A DNA stretch of 64,000 nt from an uncultured Flavobacteriales bacterium (GCA_913055685.1 CAJXKC010000005.1:1-64000), one strand, 5' to 3'. Positions 19,888-27,595 are shown, counted from the stretch's first letter. The notes: generated from the letters alone by a model not told the origin. Program-made: numbers and translations.

Positions 19888-20258
19888 AACGTAAAACCAT
19901 GCCTCCGCAAGCTTCGGCAGGCAGGCAGTTCCTAGGAAGCACAGGAGAGGAGAAGAGAAGATGAGAAGATGAGAAGATGAGACATTGTCCTTTCCTGCTT
20001 TTGGTTTTAAAGCGATTATATTGTCATCCTGCCTGCCACGTTATACGTAGTTTACCTCGTTTTACGGGGACTGCCAAGTTATACGTGACCTGCCACTTTA
20101 TATGTGGCCTGCCACGTTTTACGTGGCCTGTCACGTTTTACGTGAAGCGGAGGTAAGGGCTTAGCATGATACAACAATTACCACCGAAGAAAAATTATTG
20201 TCATCCTGCCTGCCACGTTATACGTAGTTTACCTCGTTTTACGAGGTAAACAGGATGA
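19888..20258. repeat. Intergenic palindrome-rich repeat cluster with a 47-bp direct repeat
   Basis: No gene is visible. A 47-bp sequence occurs at 20020-20066 and again at 20197-20243. Both copies contain TGTCATCCTGCCTGCC, a CACGTTATACGTA hairpin and CTCGTTTTACG. Perfect hairpins with loop TTTTA lie at 20112-20126 (stem CCACG), 20131-20145 (stem TCACG) and 20228-20250 (9-bp stem). The second direct-repeat copy is enclosed by TCATCCTG and CAGGATGA, giving nested hairpins. The stretch 19925-20010 is an inverted copy of the module found at 29-118. Confidence 0.8.
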
Positions 20259-20287
20259 AATTGATTATTCCTTCGAAGCTTTTATTC

Positions 20288-20312
20288 TGTCATGCTGAGC
20301 TTGTCGAAGCAC
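20288..20312. repeat. TGTCATGCTGAGC-type dispersed repeat, uninterrupted copy
   Basis: TGTCATGCTGAGCTTGTCGA continuing AGCAC is an intact copy of a short dispersed repeat. Other copies are at 23083-23129 (with a 20-bp insertion), 23149-23174 (inverted) and 38428-38451. This copy serves as the reference for the insertion described there. Confidence 0.75.
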
Positions 20313-20333
20313 GGTATGTTTATACATTAAACC

Positions 20334-20385
20334 TCTCACGTCTCACGTCTCAGGTCTCACATCTCACATCTCACGTCTCACTTCC
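20334..20385. repeat. Tandem 7-10 bp CTCACGT repeat
   Basis: About five to seven tandem, slightly varying copies of CTCACGTCTCA/CTCACATCTCA directly precede the operator-like array of comEC. No coding capacity is visible. Confidence 0.7.
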
Positions 20386-20395
20386 CAAGCCCATT

Positions 20396-20516
20396 CGTGC
20401 GATATCTGCACGAAATCACCCCCTCCCTACCCAAAATCGTGCAGATTCCGCACGCCCCCCTTCCAAAACGTGCAGATTCCGCACAACTTTTTTGAAATTC
20501 GTGCGAATTCTGCCTA
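20396..20516. promoter_or_regulatory. Four phased 17-bp palindromes upstream of comEC
   Basis: Copies lie at 20396-20412 (CGTGCGATATCTGCACG), 20438-20454 (CGTGCAGATTCCGCACG), 20469-20485 (CGTGCAGATTCCGCACA) and 20500-20516 (CGTGCGAATTCTGCCTA, right half degenerate). Their centres are 42, 31 and 31 bp apart, that is about four, three and three helical turns. The promoter-like box at 20539 starts about 31 bp after the last centre. This looks like an operator array for one dimeric regulator binding on one DNA face. The regulator is unknown. The motif was not found elsewhere in the window. Confidence 0.55.
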
Positions 20517-20538
20517 GGAATTGGCCTATATGCTCCCT

Positions 20539-20546
20539 TACATTTG
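20539..20546 (+). promoter_or_regulatory. Putative -7 box of comEC
   Basis: TACATTTG fits TAnnTTTG. A TTG at 20521-20523 is only 15 bp upstream, shorter than usual, so a regulator may be needed. Transcription would begin near 20552, leaving about 97 nt of leader before ATG 20649. Confidence 0.45.
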
Positions 20547-20575
20547 TGATGTGCTTGAACCTTAACCTGATAATT

Positions 20576-20630
20576 AAGCTAAGCCGGGGAGTCTTTCCCC
20601 TTGATGAAAAGCCCCGGTCTTAGCTTTTTT
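20576..20630 (+). terminator. Leader terminator 1 of comEC (possible attenuator)
   Basis: AAGCTAAGCCGGGG (20576-20589) pairs with CCCCGGTCTTAGCTT (20612-20626, one bulged T), followed by a run of six T at 20625-20630. The GGGG at 20586-20589 could alternatively pair with the nearer CCCC at 20597-20600, so two exclusive folds exist. No gene ends within 650 bp upstream, so it lies in a leader and does not close an operon. Confidence 0.7.
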
Positions 20631-20648
20631 AGAAAAAGATTAAACCTG

Positions 20649-22271
20649 ATGGAAGTCCGCCGAACTGTTGACCTATACCTTAACAGTTTCGGCGGACTTT
20701 TTTTTAGCCTCGCCCTGCTTACTTTGTACTTGGTGCGCTACCAACAAGCCACTGTAACTCACCCTCCACGCGGGACTGGCAACTACCTCCTCGAGCTCAG
20801 TTCCAAAGAAGCCTATACTGTAGATAGCAGCCAGCATTACCGCCTTGGATTTCGCCTGCTGGAGGAGCCCGAGATTCAGCTCTTTAGTCGCAGTGATGAG
20901 TCCCTCTGGCAAAATATCTGGCCGGGAGCTAAACTTTACATCCAAGGTGAATGGCAAGACCTACCGAAAGGGCATAGTCTGCAGTCCTTCGATTATGGTC
21001 ACTACCTATTCCACCAAGGTTTCAAAGGTTATTTAAAAATTGAACGCTTGCGAATACTCGATGTACCCAATGAGAGCCCGAGCAAACCTTACCGCCAGTA
21101 TATCGTGGATAAAATTGAGGCCTGGCCTTGGACCGAGGATCAAAAGGGAATCTTCAAGGCCTTAATGGTGGGTGATAAAGGCGGACTCAGCCGTGAGTTG
21201 AAAAAAGATTTCGGGGCGGCCGGAGCGATGCACTTTCTGGCCCTGAGTGGCTTGCACGTGGGCGTCCTATACCTTTTACTAAGCTTTGTGCTGAGTCTAT
21301 TTCGCCTGCAAAAATGGCCCTGGCTCGAATTTATACTCATTAATGCCGCTCTATGGAGCTTCGCCCTCTTCTCGGGAGCCGCGCCCTCAGTTTTAAGGGC
21401 AGTGAGCATGTTTGGCTTTATAGCTTTGGGCCGACTCAGCCGTAGACCCCAAGGTGGCCTCCGCGCCTTGATTTTTTCCGCCTTTATCTTCTTGGGACTA
21501 AATCCCCTCCTCATTCATTCGGTGGGTTTTCAACTCAGCTATTTAGCTCTTTTGGGCATTCTGCTTTTCATGCCCAAGCTCGAACAAATATGGCGCCCTC
21601 GCTCGGCTTTAGCCTTTAAATTCCTCCAACTCAACTACCTCAGCCTCTCCGCTCAGGTCTTTACTTGGCCCCTTACCATATCCTACTTCGGACAATTCCC
21701 GCTTTATTTTGCCCTCACTAGTCTGCTCCTAATGCCCTTAATCAGCATTATTATGTACGGCGGAATCCTCTGCCTTAGCCTGAGTGAGCTACCCCAGGTA
21801 GGAGAATATATCTTAGAAATCTACCCACTTAGCCTTAATGCCCTCCAAGAAGTGGTGGCCTTTATTGAAGGCCTAGATTATTCAACTATTCAGGGTCTAT
21901 CGCTAAGCGGGGCTAATCTCCTACTCTTCCTTTTGCTACCCTTCGCCTTCATTGTGACCCGAAAATGGCGCTTACCTTATCTAGGCCTGCTGTTGGTCCT
22001 TTTTGGTGGCTATAAAATAGGCCAGCGTTTCCTAGAACCGGATTGGCAATTGAGGGACCATGGACCTCACCCCCCGATAAAGGAACTGCGCATTGCCGAG
22101 CAGCATTATTATTTCCATGAGCTGATCGAAGCCCAATTAAAGCAGAAGCAAGACTATTGGGATAAACTTGATAAGGAGGCGATTTTTATTCATGTCCATC
22201 AGCGCTATGTCGACTCCCTAATTCAATGGGACCACCAAGGGCTTCGTATTGCGCCAAAAAAAGCGCCCTAA
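20649..22271 (+). CDS. comEC: ComEC/Rec2-family DNA uptake channel protein
   Basis: Inner-membrane channel for single-stranded DNA in natural transformation. The protein has 540 residues from ATG 20649, with one N-terminal membrane segment, a DUF4131-type OB-fold region (about 45-150), and the ComEC competence domain with the family motif FLALSGLHVGVLY and about eight TM helices. A short soluble tail follows instead of a metallo-beta-lactamase domain. It is shorter at the N-terminus than many homologues. An alternative ATG at 20604 lies inside terminator hairpin 1, so I prefer 20649. A second terminator hairpin sits within codons 2-18. The 3' end overlaps the terminator of the convergent regulator gene. 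Confidence 0.85.
   Translation: MEVRRTVDLYLNSFGGLFFSLALLTLYLVRYQQATVTHPPRGTGNYLLELSSKEAYTVDSSQHYRLGFRLLEEPEIQLFSRSDESLWQNIWPGAKLYIQGEWQDLPKGHSLQSFDYGHYLFHQGFKGYLKIERLRILDVPNESPSKPYRQYIVDKIEAWPWTEDQKGIFKALMVGDKGGLSRELKKDFGAAGAMHFLALSGLHVGVLYLLLSFVLSLFRLQKWPWLEFILINAALWSFALFSGAAPSVLRAVSMFGFIALGRLSRRPQGGLRALIFSAFIFLGLNPLLIHSVGFQLSYLALLGILLFMPKLEQIWRPRSALAFKFLQLNYLSLSAQVFTWPLTISYFGQFPLYFALTSLLLMPLISIIMYGGILCLSLSELPQVGEYILEIYPLSLNALQEVVAFIEGLDYSTIQGLSLSGANLLLFLLLPFAFIVTRKWRLPYLGLLLVLFGGYKIGQRFLEPDWQLRDHGPHPPIKELRIAEQHYYFHELIEAQLKQKQDYWDKLDKEAIFIHVHQRYVDSLIQWDHQGLRIAPKKAP
20653..20706 (+). terminator. Terminator 2, inside the first codons of comEC
   Basis: AAGTCCGCCGAACTGTT (20653-20669) pairs with 20682-20699 along 17 bp with a single bulged A and a 12-nt loop, followed by eight T (20698-20705). 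This is a textbook intrinsic terminator. It begins 4 bases after the ATG, so a ribosome initiating there would block its folding and transcription would continue only when translation starts. Confidence 0.75.
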
Positions 22272-22278
22272 GGCGCTT
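22256..22278 (-). terminator. Terminator of the response-regulator-like gene
   Basis: On the minus strand AAGCGCC and GGCGCTT (22261-22267/22272-22278) form a 7-bp stem with a 4-nt loop, followed by T7 (22256-22262). The comEC stop codon lies in the loop. Confidence 0.75.
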
Positions 22279-22281
22279 CGA

Positions 22282-22716
22282 TTATTTCAATTGCAAGACT
22301 TGATCTAAAGCCTGCAACATTTTCTTCTTTTCTAGCGGGCGATGCAAAACATAGGCAAAACCACTGTGAATACCTCGACCCATCATATCATTACTGCTAA
22401 TGGCGATCACTGGTGCCTTAATAAGGCTATCCTCACGTAAGCGACTCAGAATGCCAATGGCGTTTTCCATGCCCAAACGGGAGTTCATGAGAATAAGGTC
22501 ATAGCGACTACTCGCTAAGGTGCGACGCATACTCTGCTCGGTAGTTACCACATTTAAGGTCCCCCCATGCTCTACCACCATATAGCGCAAAAGCATTTCG
22601 TCTACCTCATTGGCCCCCGCCAATAACACTCTTTTCCCCTCTAAAAATTCTTTCATATTACGACTAACAACCACTAGATTGTCACTGCTAATAACGCGTT
22701 TCTTTGCTGTATACAT
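22282..22716 (-). CDS. Degenerate (pseudo-)receiver domain protein
   Basis: A stand-alone receiver-like protein of 144 residues with the CheY-type alternation of strands and helices from about residue 27 (KRVLLAGANEVDEM) to the end. The phosphorylation chemistry is missing. The acidic pair after strand 1 is replaced by GANE, the acceptor Asp after strand 3 is Asn (YDLILMNSRLG), and the conserved Lys of the KP motif is Arg (VLHRPLEKKK). Only the Ser of VIAISSN is kept. It may work as an unphosphorylated adaptor or ligand sensor. The ATG at 22716 is supported by a strong Shine-Dalgarno site. It is monocistronic, with its own terminator. Confidence 0.8.
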   Translation of the reverse strand: MYTAKKRVISSDNLVVVSRNMKEFLEGKRVLLAGANEVDEMLLRYMVVEHGGTLNVVTTEQSMRRTLASSRYDLILMNSRLGMENAIGILSRLREDSLIKAPVIAISSNDMMGRGIHSGFAYVLHRPLEKKKMLQALDQVLQLK

Positions 22717-22721
22717 ATTAT

Positions 22722-22729
22722 CCCTCCTT
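22722..22729 (-). promoter_or_regulatory. Strong Shine-Dalgarno site of the pseudo-receiver gene
   Basis: On the minus strand AAGGAGGG lies five bases before ATG 22716. Such a site is unusual in a Bacteroidota gene and fixes the start. Confidence 0.7.
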
Positions 22730-22936
22730 TAAATTATCAAAGGACCTCCATTTTCATCCTCTCTACCTAGAACCATCTCCTTAGCTTTTAGTTCTATTTC
22801 AGCTTCGGCCGGATCAATTCTCCGCCCGCAAGCAGAGAATAAGAATTATCTTTTCAAATGGAATTTCCCCTTTTGCCTGACAAAAGTGTATTGATTACAC
22901 TTAGTTAAAAGCAGAGCAAATATAAGAGAATTTTTG

Positions 22937-23174
22937 AAAGAGCTATACCTGTTGGTAGGCAGGCCTACCTGTCGGGAGGCAGGGTTTTACCTGCGGTAAA
23001 GCGGGGTTTTCGCTTACAGCGAAGCGGGCCTACCTGACGGTAAGCAGCATGATAGTAATTCTAGTTTCAAAGCTATCTACTTTGTCATCCTGAGCCCTGC
23101 CTACCGGGAGGCAGGTTGTCGAAGGACACTATATTCTCAATCCACGCCGTGCTTCGACAGGGCTCAGCATGACA
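22937..23174. repeat. Nested palindromes and an inverted pair of TGTCAT repeats
   Basis: No gene is seen between 22730 and 23433. Positions 22950-23045 are a chain of hairpins (GGTAGGCAGGCCTACC, GCAGGGTTTTACCTGC, AAGCGGGGTTTTCGCTT). Then TGTCATCCTGAGC...TTGTCGAAGGACAC at 23083-23129 faces an inverted copy at 23149-23174. The left copy is split by the 20-bp hairpin CCTGCCTACCGGGAGGCAGG at 23096-23115, absent from the right copy and from the copies at 20288 and 38428. Confidence 0.8.
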
Positions 23175-23264
23175 TTATTTTTAGCTTCGTGTGCGGCCTT
23201 ACGAACTAATTCTCCCCACGTCTTAGCTTTGCGAAAAAAGTGGCAGGCCTGTGAAAATAAACAG

Positions 23265-23425
23265 TTTAAGCTTCGGCGCGAAAGGCACCTCCAAAATTTA
23301 AGCGTCCTTTGTGTCCTTGGTGCGCTTCGTGTGGGACTTTATGCGCAACGTCTCTTCAAAGCAACTGCCGTGCTCGCCGTGTGCGCCGTGTGAGACCCTT
23401 TGCGTAACCTTCCCTTTTTAGCGTT
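23265..23425. repeat. Degenerate ~12-bp CTTTGTGTCCTTGGTG-type array
   Basis: Words such as GCGTCCTTTGTGTCCTTGG, GCGCTTCGTGTG, GCCGTGTGCGCCGTGTG and CCCTTTGCGTAACC follow one another with varying spacing. The same word family recurs at 41085-41345, 43655-43905 and 44255-44488. No coding potential is apparent. Confidence 0.65.
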
Positions 23426-23433
23426 CCTTCCAA

Positions 23434-23465
23434 CAAAAAAAGCTCTCCGAAAAAGAGAGCTTTTT
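23434..23465 (-). terminator. Terminator of tRNA-Asp
   Basis: On the minus strand AAAAAGCTCTC and GAGAGCTTTTTTT form a stem with a TTTTTCG loop and a T7 tail, starting 3 bases after the tRNA 3' end. Confidence 0.85.
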
Positions 23466-23468
23466 ATG

Positions 23469-23542
23469 CGGTCTGGACGAGACTCGAACTCGCGACCCCA
23501 TGCGTGACAGGCATGTATTCTAACCAACTGAACTACCAGACC
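23469..23542 (-). tRNA. tRNA-Asp (anticodon GTC)
   Basis: A 74-nt cloverleaf with acceptor stem GGTCTGG/CCAGACC and discriminator G, D arm GTTCAGTTGGTTAGAAT, anticodon arm ATGCCTGTCACGCAT with anticodon GTC, and T arm CGCGAGTTCGAGTCTCG. The 3' CCA is not fully encoded. It has its own promoter and terminator, so it is a single-gene transcript. Confidence 0.96.
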
Positions 23543-23576
23543 AATATGAAGAGCATTGTTTTCTCAAATGCGGGTG

Positions 23577-23606
23577 CAAATATACTATCGCTTTTGAGCT
23601 TTGCAA
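23577..23606 (-). promoter_or_regulatory. Promoter of tRNA-Asp
   Basis: On the minus strand TTG (23604-23606), 19 bp, then TATATTTG (23577-23584): a perfect match to TTG-N19-TAnnTTTG. Start of transcription is expected near 23570, 28 nt before the mature tRNA. Confidence 0.8.
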
Positions 23607-23641
23607 GCAATTGCAGGGGAAAAATTATAAAAATTTTAGGG

Positions 23642-24946
23642 CTAAAAGCTATCCTGCTTAGTACGAGGCAGCTGCACGGTAAAGCAGGATCCTTTACCCT
23701 CGGTAGAGCGCACCGAAATTTCACCTTGCATGGTTTTCACAAAGTCGCTACAGAGCTTTAATCCTAGTCCAATGCCCTTTTCCTCGGCGGTACCTTTGCG
23801 CACTTCGCGTTCATCGCCAAAGAGCTTTTCTTGCTGCACGGCACTCATGCCAATACCATTATCCTCTACTTCTAAAAGCAGGATCTTATCGGTTTCATAG
23901 GCACGTAATTTCACCCAGCCTCCTTTAGGTACAAACTTAATGGCATTCTGCACCAAATTGCGAATGATCATTTCCAACATCTGGGCATCATTCCAAACTT
24001 TTCCTTCATTGGGTTCGATCAAAACCTTCAGTTCCACTTGCTTCGATTTTGCAATAGGATCCAAATAATCGGCTACCATTTTTATTACCTGGGGATAATC
24101 GATTAGGCTGGGCTCATAGGCATTGGTCTCACGCTTCGACCAAAACAGGAGGTTGTCGAGGAGGGTCCGACTATTACGGGTTAAACGCAAAAGATCCTGT
24201 TGCATGATCTTCTGGTCCTCACTCTGGTTTTCATCCAAGGAAAAGAGGTGCAGAAGACCTTCGATACCCGAGAGGGGACTGCGCAGATCGTGACCAATAA
24301 TCGAAAACAAGCGACTCTTCTGAGCATTGAGCTCCGAGATTTCAAAGACCTGTTGGCGGTAAGCCTGATTACTCTGCTCCAACTCATTCTTCTGCTTCGC
24401 ATAATCGCGCATAATCCGATCGTATTCACCCTTTAGGTAGACCGTGCCTAGGTAAAAGATGACAATGATAAAGAGGAATATAGCGGTAAATACTACTAAT
24501 TCGTCTTGACTATAATCTGCGCGACCCGGACCATGAATCATCACCAAGCCATAAATCAAATAGAGGGCAAAGACTACTCTTTGAAAATTGCGCTCCCTAC
24601 TGGTGGTAAGCAGCACTAAAAAGGAGAGCAGCACACCGTAAAAGACCGGCCCCTGCAAGCCACCACTAAAGGTAAAGACCCAGAAAGCGATGCCTAGCGA
24701 ACAGAGGAGATAAAGACTCTGCGCATAAATCAGCCAAGCCGCCTTGCGCCGCAATTGAAAAATCAATAGAAAAGAGGCTCCCAGGCTCAGCAAGGCCCAA
24801 AAGACCTGTCGCTCTGGCCAGTTAAGCGTAGCCAGCGCCAAGCTAATCAGGGCCACACTAGAAAGGAGGATCACCGCGTAAAACAAACGCCCTTCCAATT
24901 GGAGGTTATTGCTGCGATCAAAAAATTTCCAGAGTCTTCGTTCCAT
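23642..24946 (-). CDS. Membrane sensor histidine kinase
   Basis: The 434 residues begin with six hydrophobic segments (about 21-40, 48-65, 70-90, 100-114, 122-138 and 150-172), then a coiled-coil linker (180-210) and a HisKA domain with phospho-acceptor H219 in SIIGHDLRSP. The C-terminal HATPase has an N-box NLVQNAIKF, G1 DNGIGMS and G2 GIGLGLKL. There is no extracellular sensor domain, so it probably senses within the membrane. No cognate regulator is adjacent: the nearest receiver (22282-22716) is degenerate and separated by tRNA-Asp. The signal is unknown. Confidence 0.92.
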   Translation of the reverse strand: MERRLWKFFDRSNNLQLEGRLFYAVILLSSVALISLALATLNWPERQVFWALLSLGASFLLIFQLRRKAAWLIYAQSLYLLCSLGIAFWVFTFSGGLQGPVFYGVLLSFLVLLTTSRERNFQRVVFALYLIYGLVMIHGPGRADYSQDELVVFTAIFLFIIVIFYLGTVYLKGEYDRIMRDYAKQKNELEQSNQAYRQQVFEISELNAQKSRLFSIIGHDLRSPLSGIEGLLHLFSLDENQSEDQKIMQQDLLRLTRNSRTLLDNLLFWSKRETNAYEPSLIDYPQVIKMVADYLDPIAKSKQVELKVLIEPNEGKVWNDAQMLEMIIRNLVQNAIKFVPKGGWVKLRAYETDKILLLEVEDNGIGMSAVQQEKLFGDEREVRKGTAEEKGIGLGLKLCSDFVKTMQGEISVRSTEGKGSCFTVQLPRTKQDSF

Positions 24947-25031
24947 GTACGAAAGCCAAGGTACGACCTAATGCGGAATTGGCAAAGAGCCGCAGCCCAG
25001 GCAAGAAATTCAAAACAGGAATCCCCTAAAA

Positions 25032-25062
25032 AAGAAAAACCAGCCTAAGCCGGTTTCTCCTA
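25032..25062 (-). terminator. Terminator of the beta-propeller/lipase operon
   Basis: On the minus strand GAAACCGGC and GCTGGTTTTTC form a stem with a TTAG loop and a T-rich tail (TTCTTTTTT), 20-50 bp after the stop of the last gene. Confidence 0.65.
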
Positions 25063-25083
25063 ACTAATGTTTAATTAAAAAAA

Positions 25084-26315
25084 CTAAATGCCCTCAGGAA
25101 TCTTAGCGCAAAAGGCGTGGCTCCCATTCTGAAAGTACATCAAGCGGGTCTCTGGGTCAATGGTAACCTTACTATTAATCTCCCTAAACTCAAAGCGAGG
25201 ATCATCTTCAGTTGTGAATAGTAAATCACCACTCTTTGCTTCCACTATATATAATCCAGAGCTTGTTGTGATATAGAAATTGCCCTCAAATTCTTCTGCA
25301 CCTCCTCCTCTATTGCCCGTTTCTAGGACGGTCCGCTCGGCCAAATAGCCTGTATTCTTCTTGATGTATAAAAGTTCTGGCGCATCTCCCTTGAGCACTA
25401 AACTATCACCATATTGCCAAAATAAACCCACATCCATATTCGCCGAATTAATCATCGACACCATACCCTGGAAGTCGGTATCCCACAGCACTTCACCATT
25501 TTGCAAGTCCAAAGCAAATATTCGCTTGAAAACCATACCGTAAACACGATTTTCATCTACTTGTAAAACGGAACCTCCAGAAACCAGGTCATAGACGGTT
25601 TTTCGCCATAATAAAGTGTCTGCACTTAAGTTGTAAGCAAAAATATCCGTTCGGTCCCTTGACCATTTTATACTGCGATTCTTCCACACCACTACTTCAT
25701 CGCCATTGGCCATTTCGCCAAAATTGATACCATCAAAATGTGGCTCATAGCATCGGTACTGGTAAAGAAATAAATTGTATCCCATTGATTCGACTCAGGT
25801 CTGGTTCTAACTACTGCAGCACTAGTTTGATTATTAAAGATAACTCCGGTATAAACAAAGTCATCGCTTAGATAAATCTTTGGGCCTACCGCCTGGAACT
25901 TCTCGGACCATTGGGTTCTTCTAGTATCTAAGTTTATGCAATCAATGGAGGTAATGCTAGAAAGAATCAGATAGCCATCCAGAGCTTGCGCGGTTTCCTC
26001 GGTGTAGGTCCAGGGGCCTTCAATATAGTCAGACCAGGTATCCAAAATTTGCCCAGTCCTTTTATTCATAAATAGGACGGGGGCTCCTTTTCCCAAATAG
26101 CTTGTATTGGTACTGAAGACCACCAAAGAATCATGAATACAGGGATCCATTCCTAGTCCTCCCGTCGCATTAGGATTTGCAATTATGGGGGTTTCCCAGA
26201 CAATTTCTAATCCATTTGCACTAGACTCTGGTCTTACCATTGTAGGTTCACCTTTTTTGCAAGCGAAGGGAATACTGAGAGTAAATAAGAGCTTAAGTAG
26301 GGTAGCGAATTTCAT
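25084..26315 (-). pseudogene. Frameshifted PQQ-like beta-propeller lipoprotein (paralogue 1)
   Basis: Intact halves identical in architecture to the neighbour at 26363-27595 are read in two frames. From ATG 26315 a lipoprotein signal (LLFTLSIPFACKK, Cys lipobox) leads into the first half, up to QWDTIYFFTSTD. The second half resumes at HFDGINFGEMANGDEV in another frame. Compared with both paralogues one base is missing near 25750 (CTCATAGCATCGG against CTTGTATCCATCGG). There is no homopolymer there, so slippage phase variation is unlikely. It is either a recent pseudogene or an assembly error. The repeated blades carry W, DLQNGEVLWD and VIVE/AKSG motifs of PQQ-type propellers. Confidence 0.8.
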
Positions 26316-26362
26316 AATCAGGTTTTTATAGAATAGCAGAAGCGGGTTTAACAATCTTAGCT

Positions 26363-27595
26363 TTAGATCCCTTCTGGAATCTTGGCGCAAAAGGCGTGGC
26401 TTCCATTCTGAAAATACATTAAACGGGTCTCTGGGTCAATGGTAACCTTACTTCTAACCTCCCTATTGTAAAACCGAGGGTCACCTTTAGTGGTAAATAA
26501 TATTGCCCCAGACTTGGCTTCGACTATATAAATAGCGGATGAGGTCGTGATGTAATAATTTCCTTCAAATTCCTCCACGTCCCCGCCACTATTACCTTCA
26601 TCTAAAATGGACCTATGACCTAAATACCCGGTATTCTTCTTTATATACAATAACTCTGGAGCATCCCCTTTTAGAACTAGGCTATCCCCATGCTGCCAGA
26701 ATAGACCCACATCCATATTAGCCGAATTGATCATCGACACCATACCTTGGAAATCGGTATCCCAGAGTACATTGCCATTTTGGAGATCTAAAGCAAAAAT
26801 TCGTTTATTAACCATAGCATAAACCCTGTTTTGATCCACCTGCAAAACAGAGCCACCTGAGACTAATTCATAATCAGTATTCCGCCATAAGAGGCTGTCT
26901 GCACTAAGATTGTAGGCGAAGATATCCGTTCTACTTCTAGACCACTTAGAACTACGATTCTTCCACACTACCACTTCATCGCCGTTGGCCATTTCGCCAA
27001 AATTAATACCATCAAAACGGGGTGTATAACCATCGGTACTCGTAAAAGCAAAAACAGTATCCCATTGATTAGACTCAGGTCTGGTTCTTACCACGGCAGC
27101 ACTAGCTTTATTATTAAAGATAACTCCGGTGTATACAAAGTCGTCGCTTAGATAAATCTTTGGGCCTACCGCTTGGAACTTCTCGGACCATTGGGTTTTT
27201 CTAGTATTTAAGTTTATACAATCAATGGAGGTGATGCTAGAAAGAATCAGATAGCCATCCAGAGTTTGCGCGGTTTCATCGGTGTAAACCCATGGACCCT
27301 CGATGTAATCTGACCAGGTATCTATAATTTGCCCAGTACTTTTATTCATAAATAAGACGGGGGCTCCTTTTCCCAAATAGGTGGTACTGGTACTGAATAC
27401 CACCATAGAATCGTGAATACAGGGATCCATTCCCAGTCCTCCCGTCGTATTAGGATTTGCAACTATGGGTGTTTCCCAGATTATTTCTAATCCCATTGCA
27501 CTAGATTCTGGCCCCGCCACTGCAGGTTCTCCCTTCTTGCAAGCGAAGGGAATACTGAGAGCAAATAAGAGCTTAAGTAGATTAGCGAATTTCAT
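26363..27595 (-). CDS. PQQ-like beta-propeller lipoprotein (paralogue 2)
   Basis: A 410-residue predicted outer-membrane or periplasmic lipoprotein. The signal peptide ends in the lipobox SIPFAC followed by KKGEP. Repeated blades contain strands such as VLFMNKSTGQIIDTWSDY, RIFALDLQNGNVLWDTDF and AIYIVEAKSGAILFT, the pattern of PQQ/pyrrolo-quinoline-like propellers (likely a scaffold without cofactor). The start is ATG 27595; the open frame runs 25 codons upstream into the spacer without signal-peptide character. It is separated by 47 bp from each neighbouring paralogue, and even the spacers are similar, showing tandem duplication. Function unknown; same operon as the hydrolase at 28868-30451. 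Confidence 0.85.
   Translation of the reverse strand: MKFANLLKLLFALSIPFACKKGEPAVAGPESSAMGLEIIWETPIVANPNTTGGLGMDPCIHDSMVVFSTSTTYLGKGAPVLFMNKSTGQIIDTWSDYIEGPWVYTDETAQTLDGYLILSSITSIDCINLNTRKTQWSEKFQAVGPKIYLSDDFVYTGVIFNNKASAAVVRTRPESNQWDTVFAFTSTDGYTPRFDGINFGEMANGDEVVVWKNRSSKWSRSRTDIFAYNLSADSLLWRNTDYELVSGGSVLQVDQNRVYAMVNKRIFALDLQNGNVLWDTDFQGMVSMINSANMDVGLFWQHGDSLVLKGDAPELLYIKKNTGYLGHRSILDEGNSGGDVEEFEGNYYITTSSAIYIVEAKSGAILFTTKGDPRFYNREVRSKVTIDPETRLMYFQNGSHAFCAKIPEGI

Noticed and set aside
20255-20623. 122-codon frame across the comEC upstream region
   Set aside because: It translates tandem CTCACGT repeats and the palindrome array, and it runs through terminator 1.
23215-23240. TAGCTTTG as a plus-strand promoter at about 23224
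   Set aside because: No plus-strand gene follows; the match is likely chance in repeat-rich DNA.
25692-26390. Two separate propeller genes at 25084-25785 and 25692-26390
   Set aside because: Comparison with the two paralogues shows one gene split by a single-base deletion; the N-terminal 25 codons before ATG 26315 are spacer.
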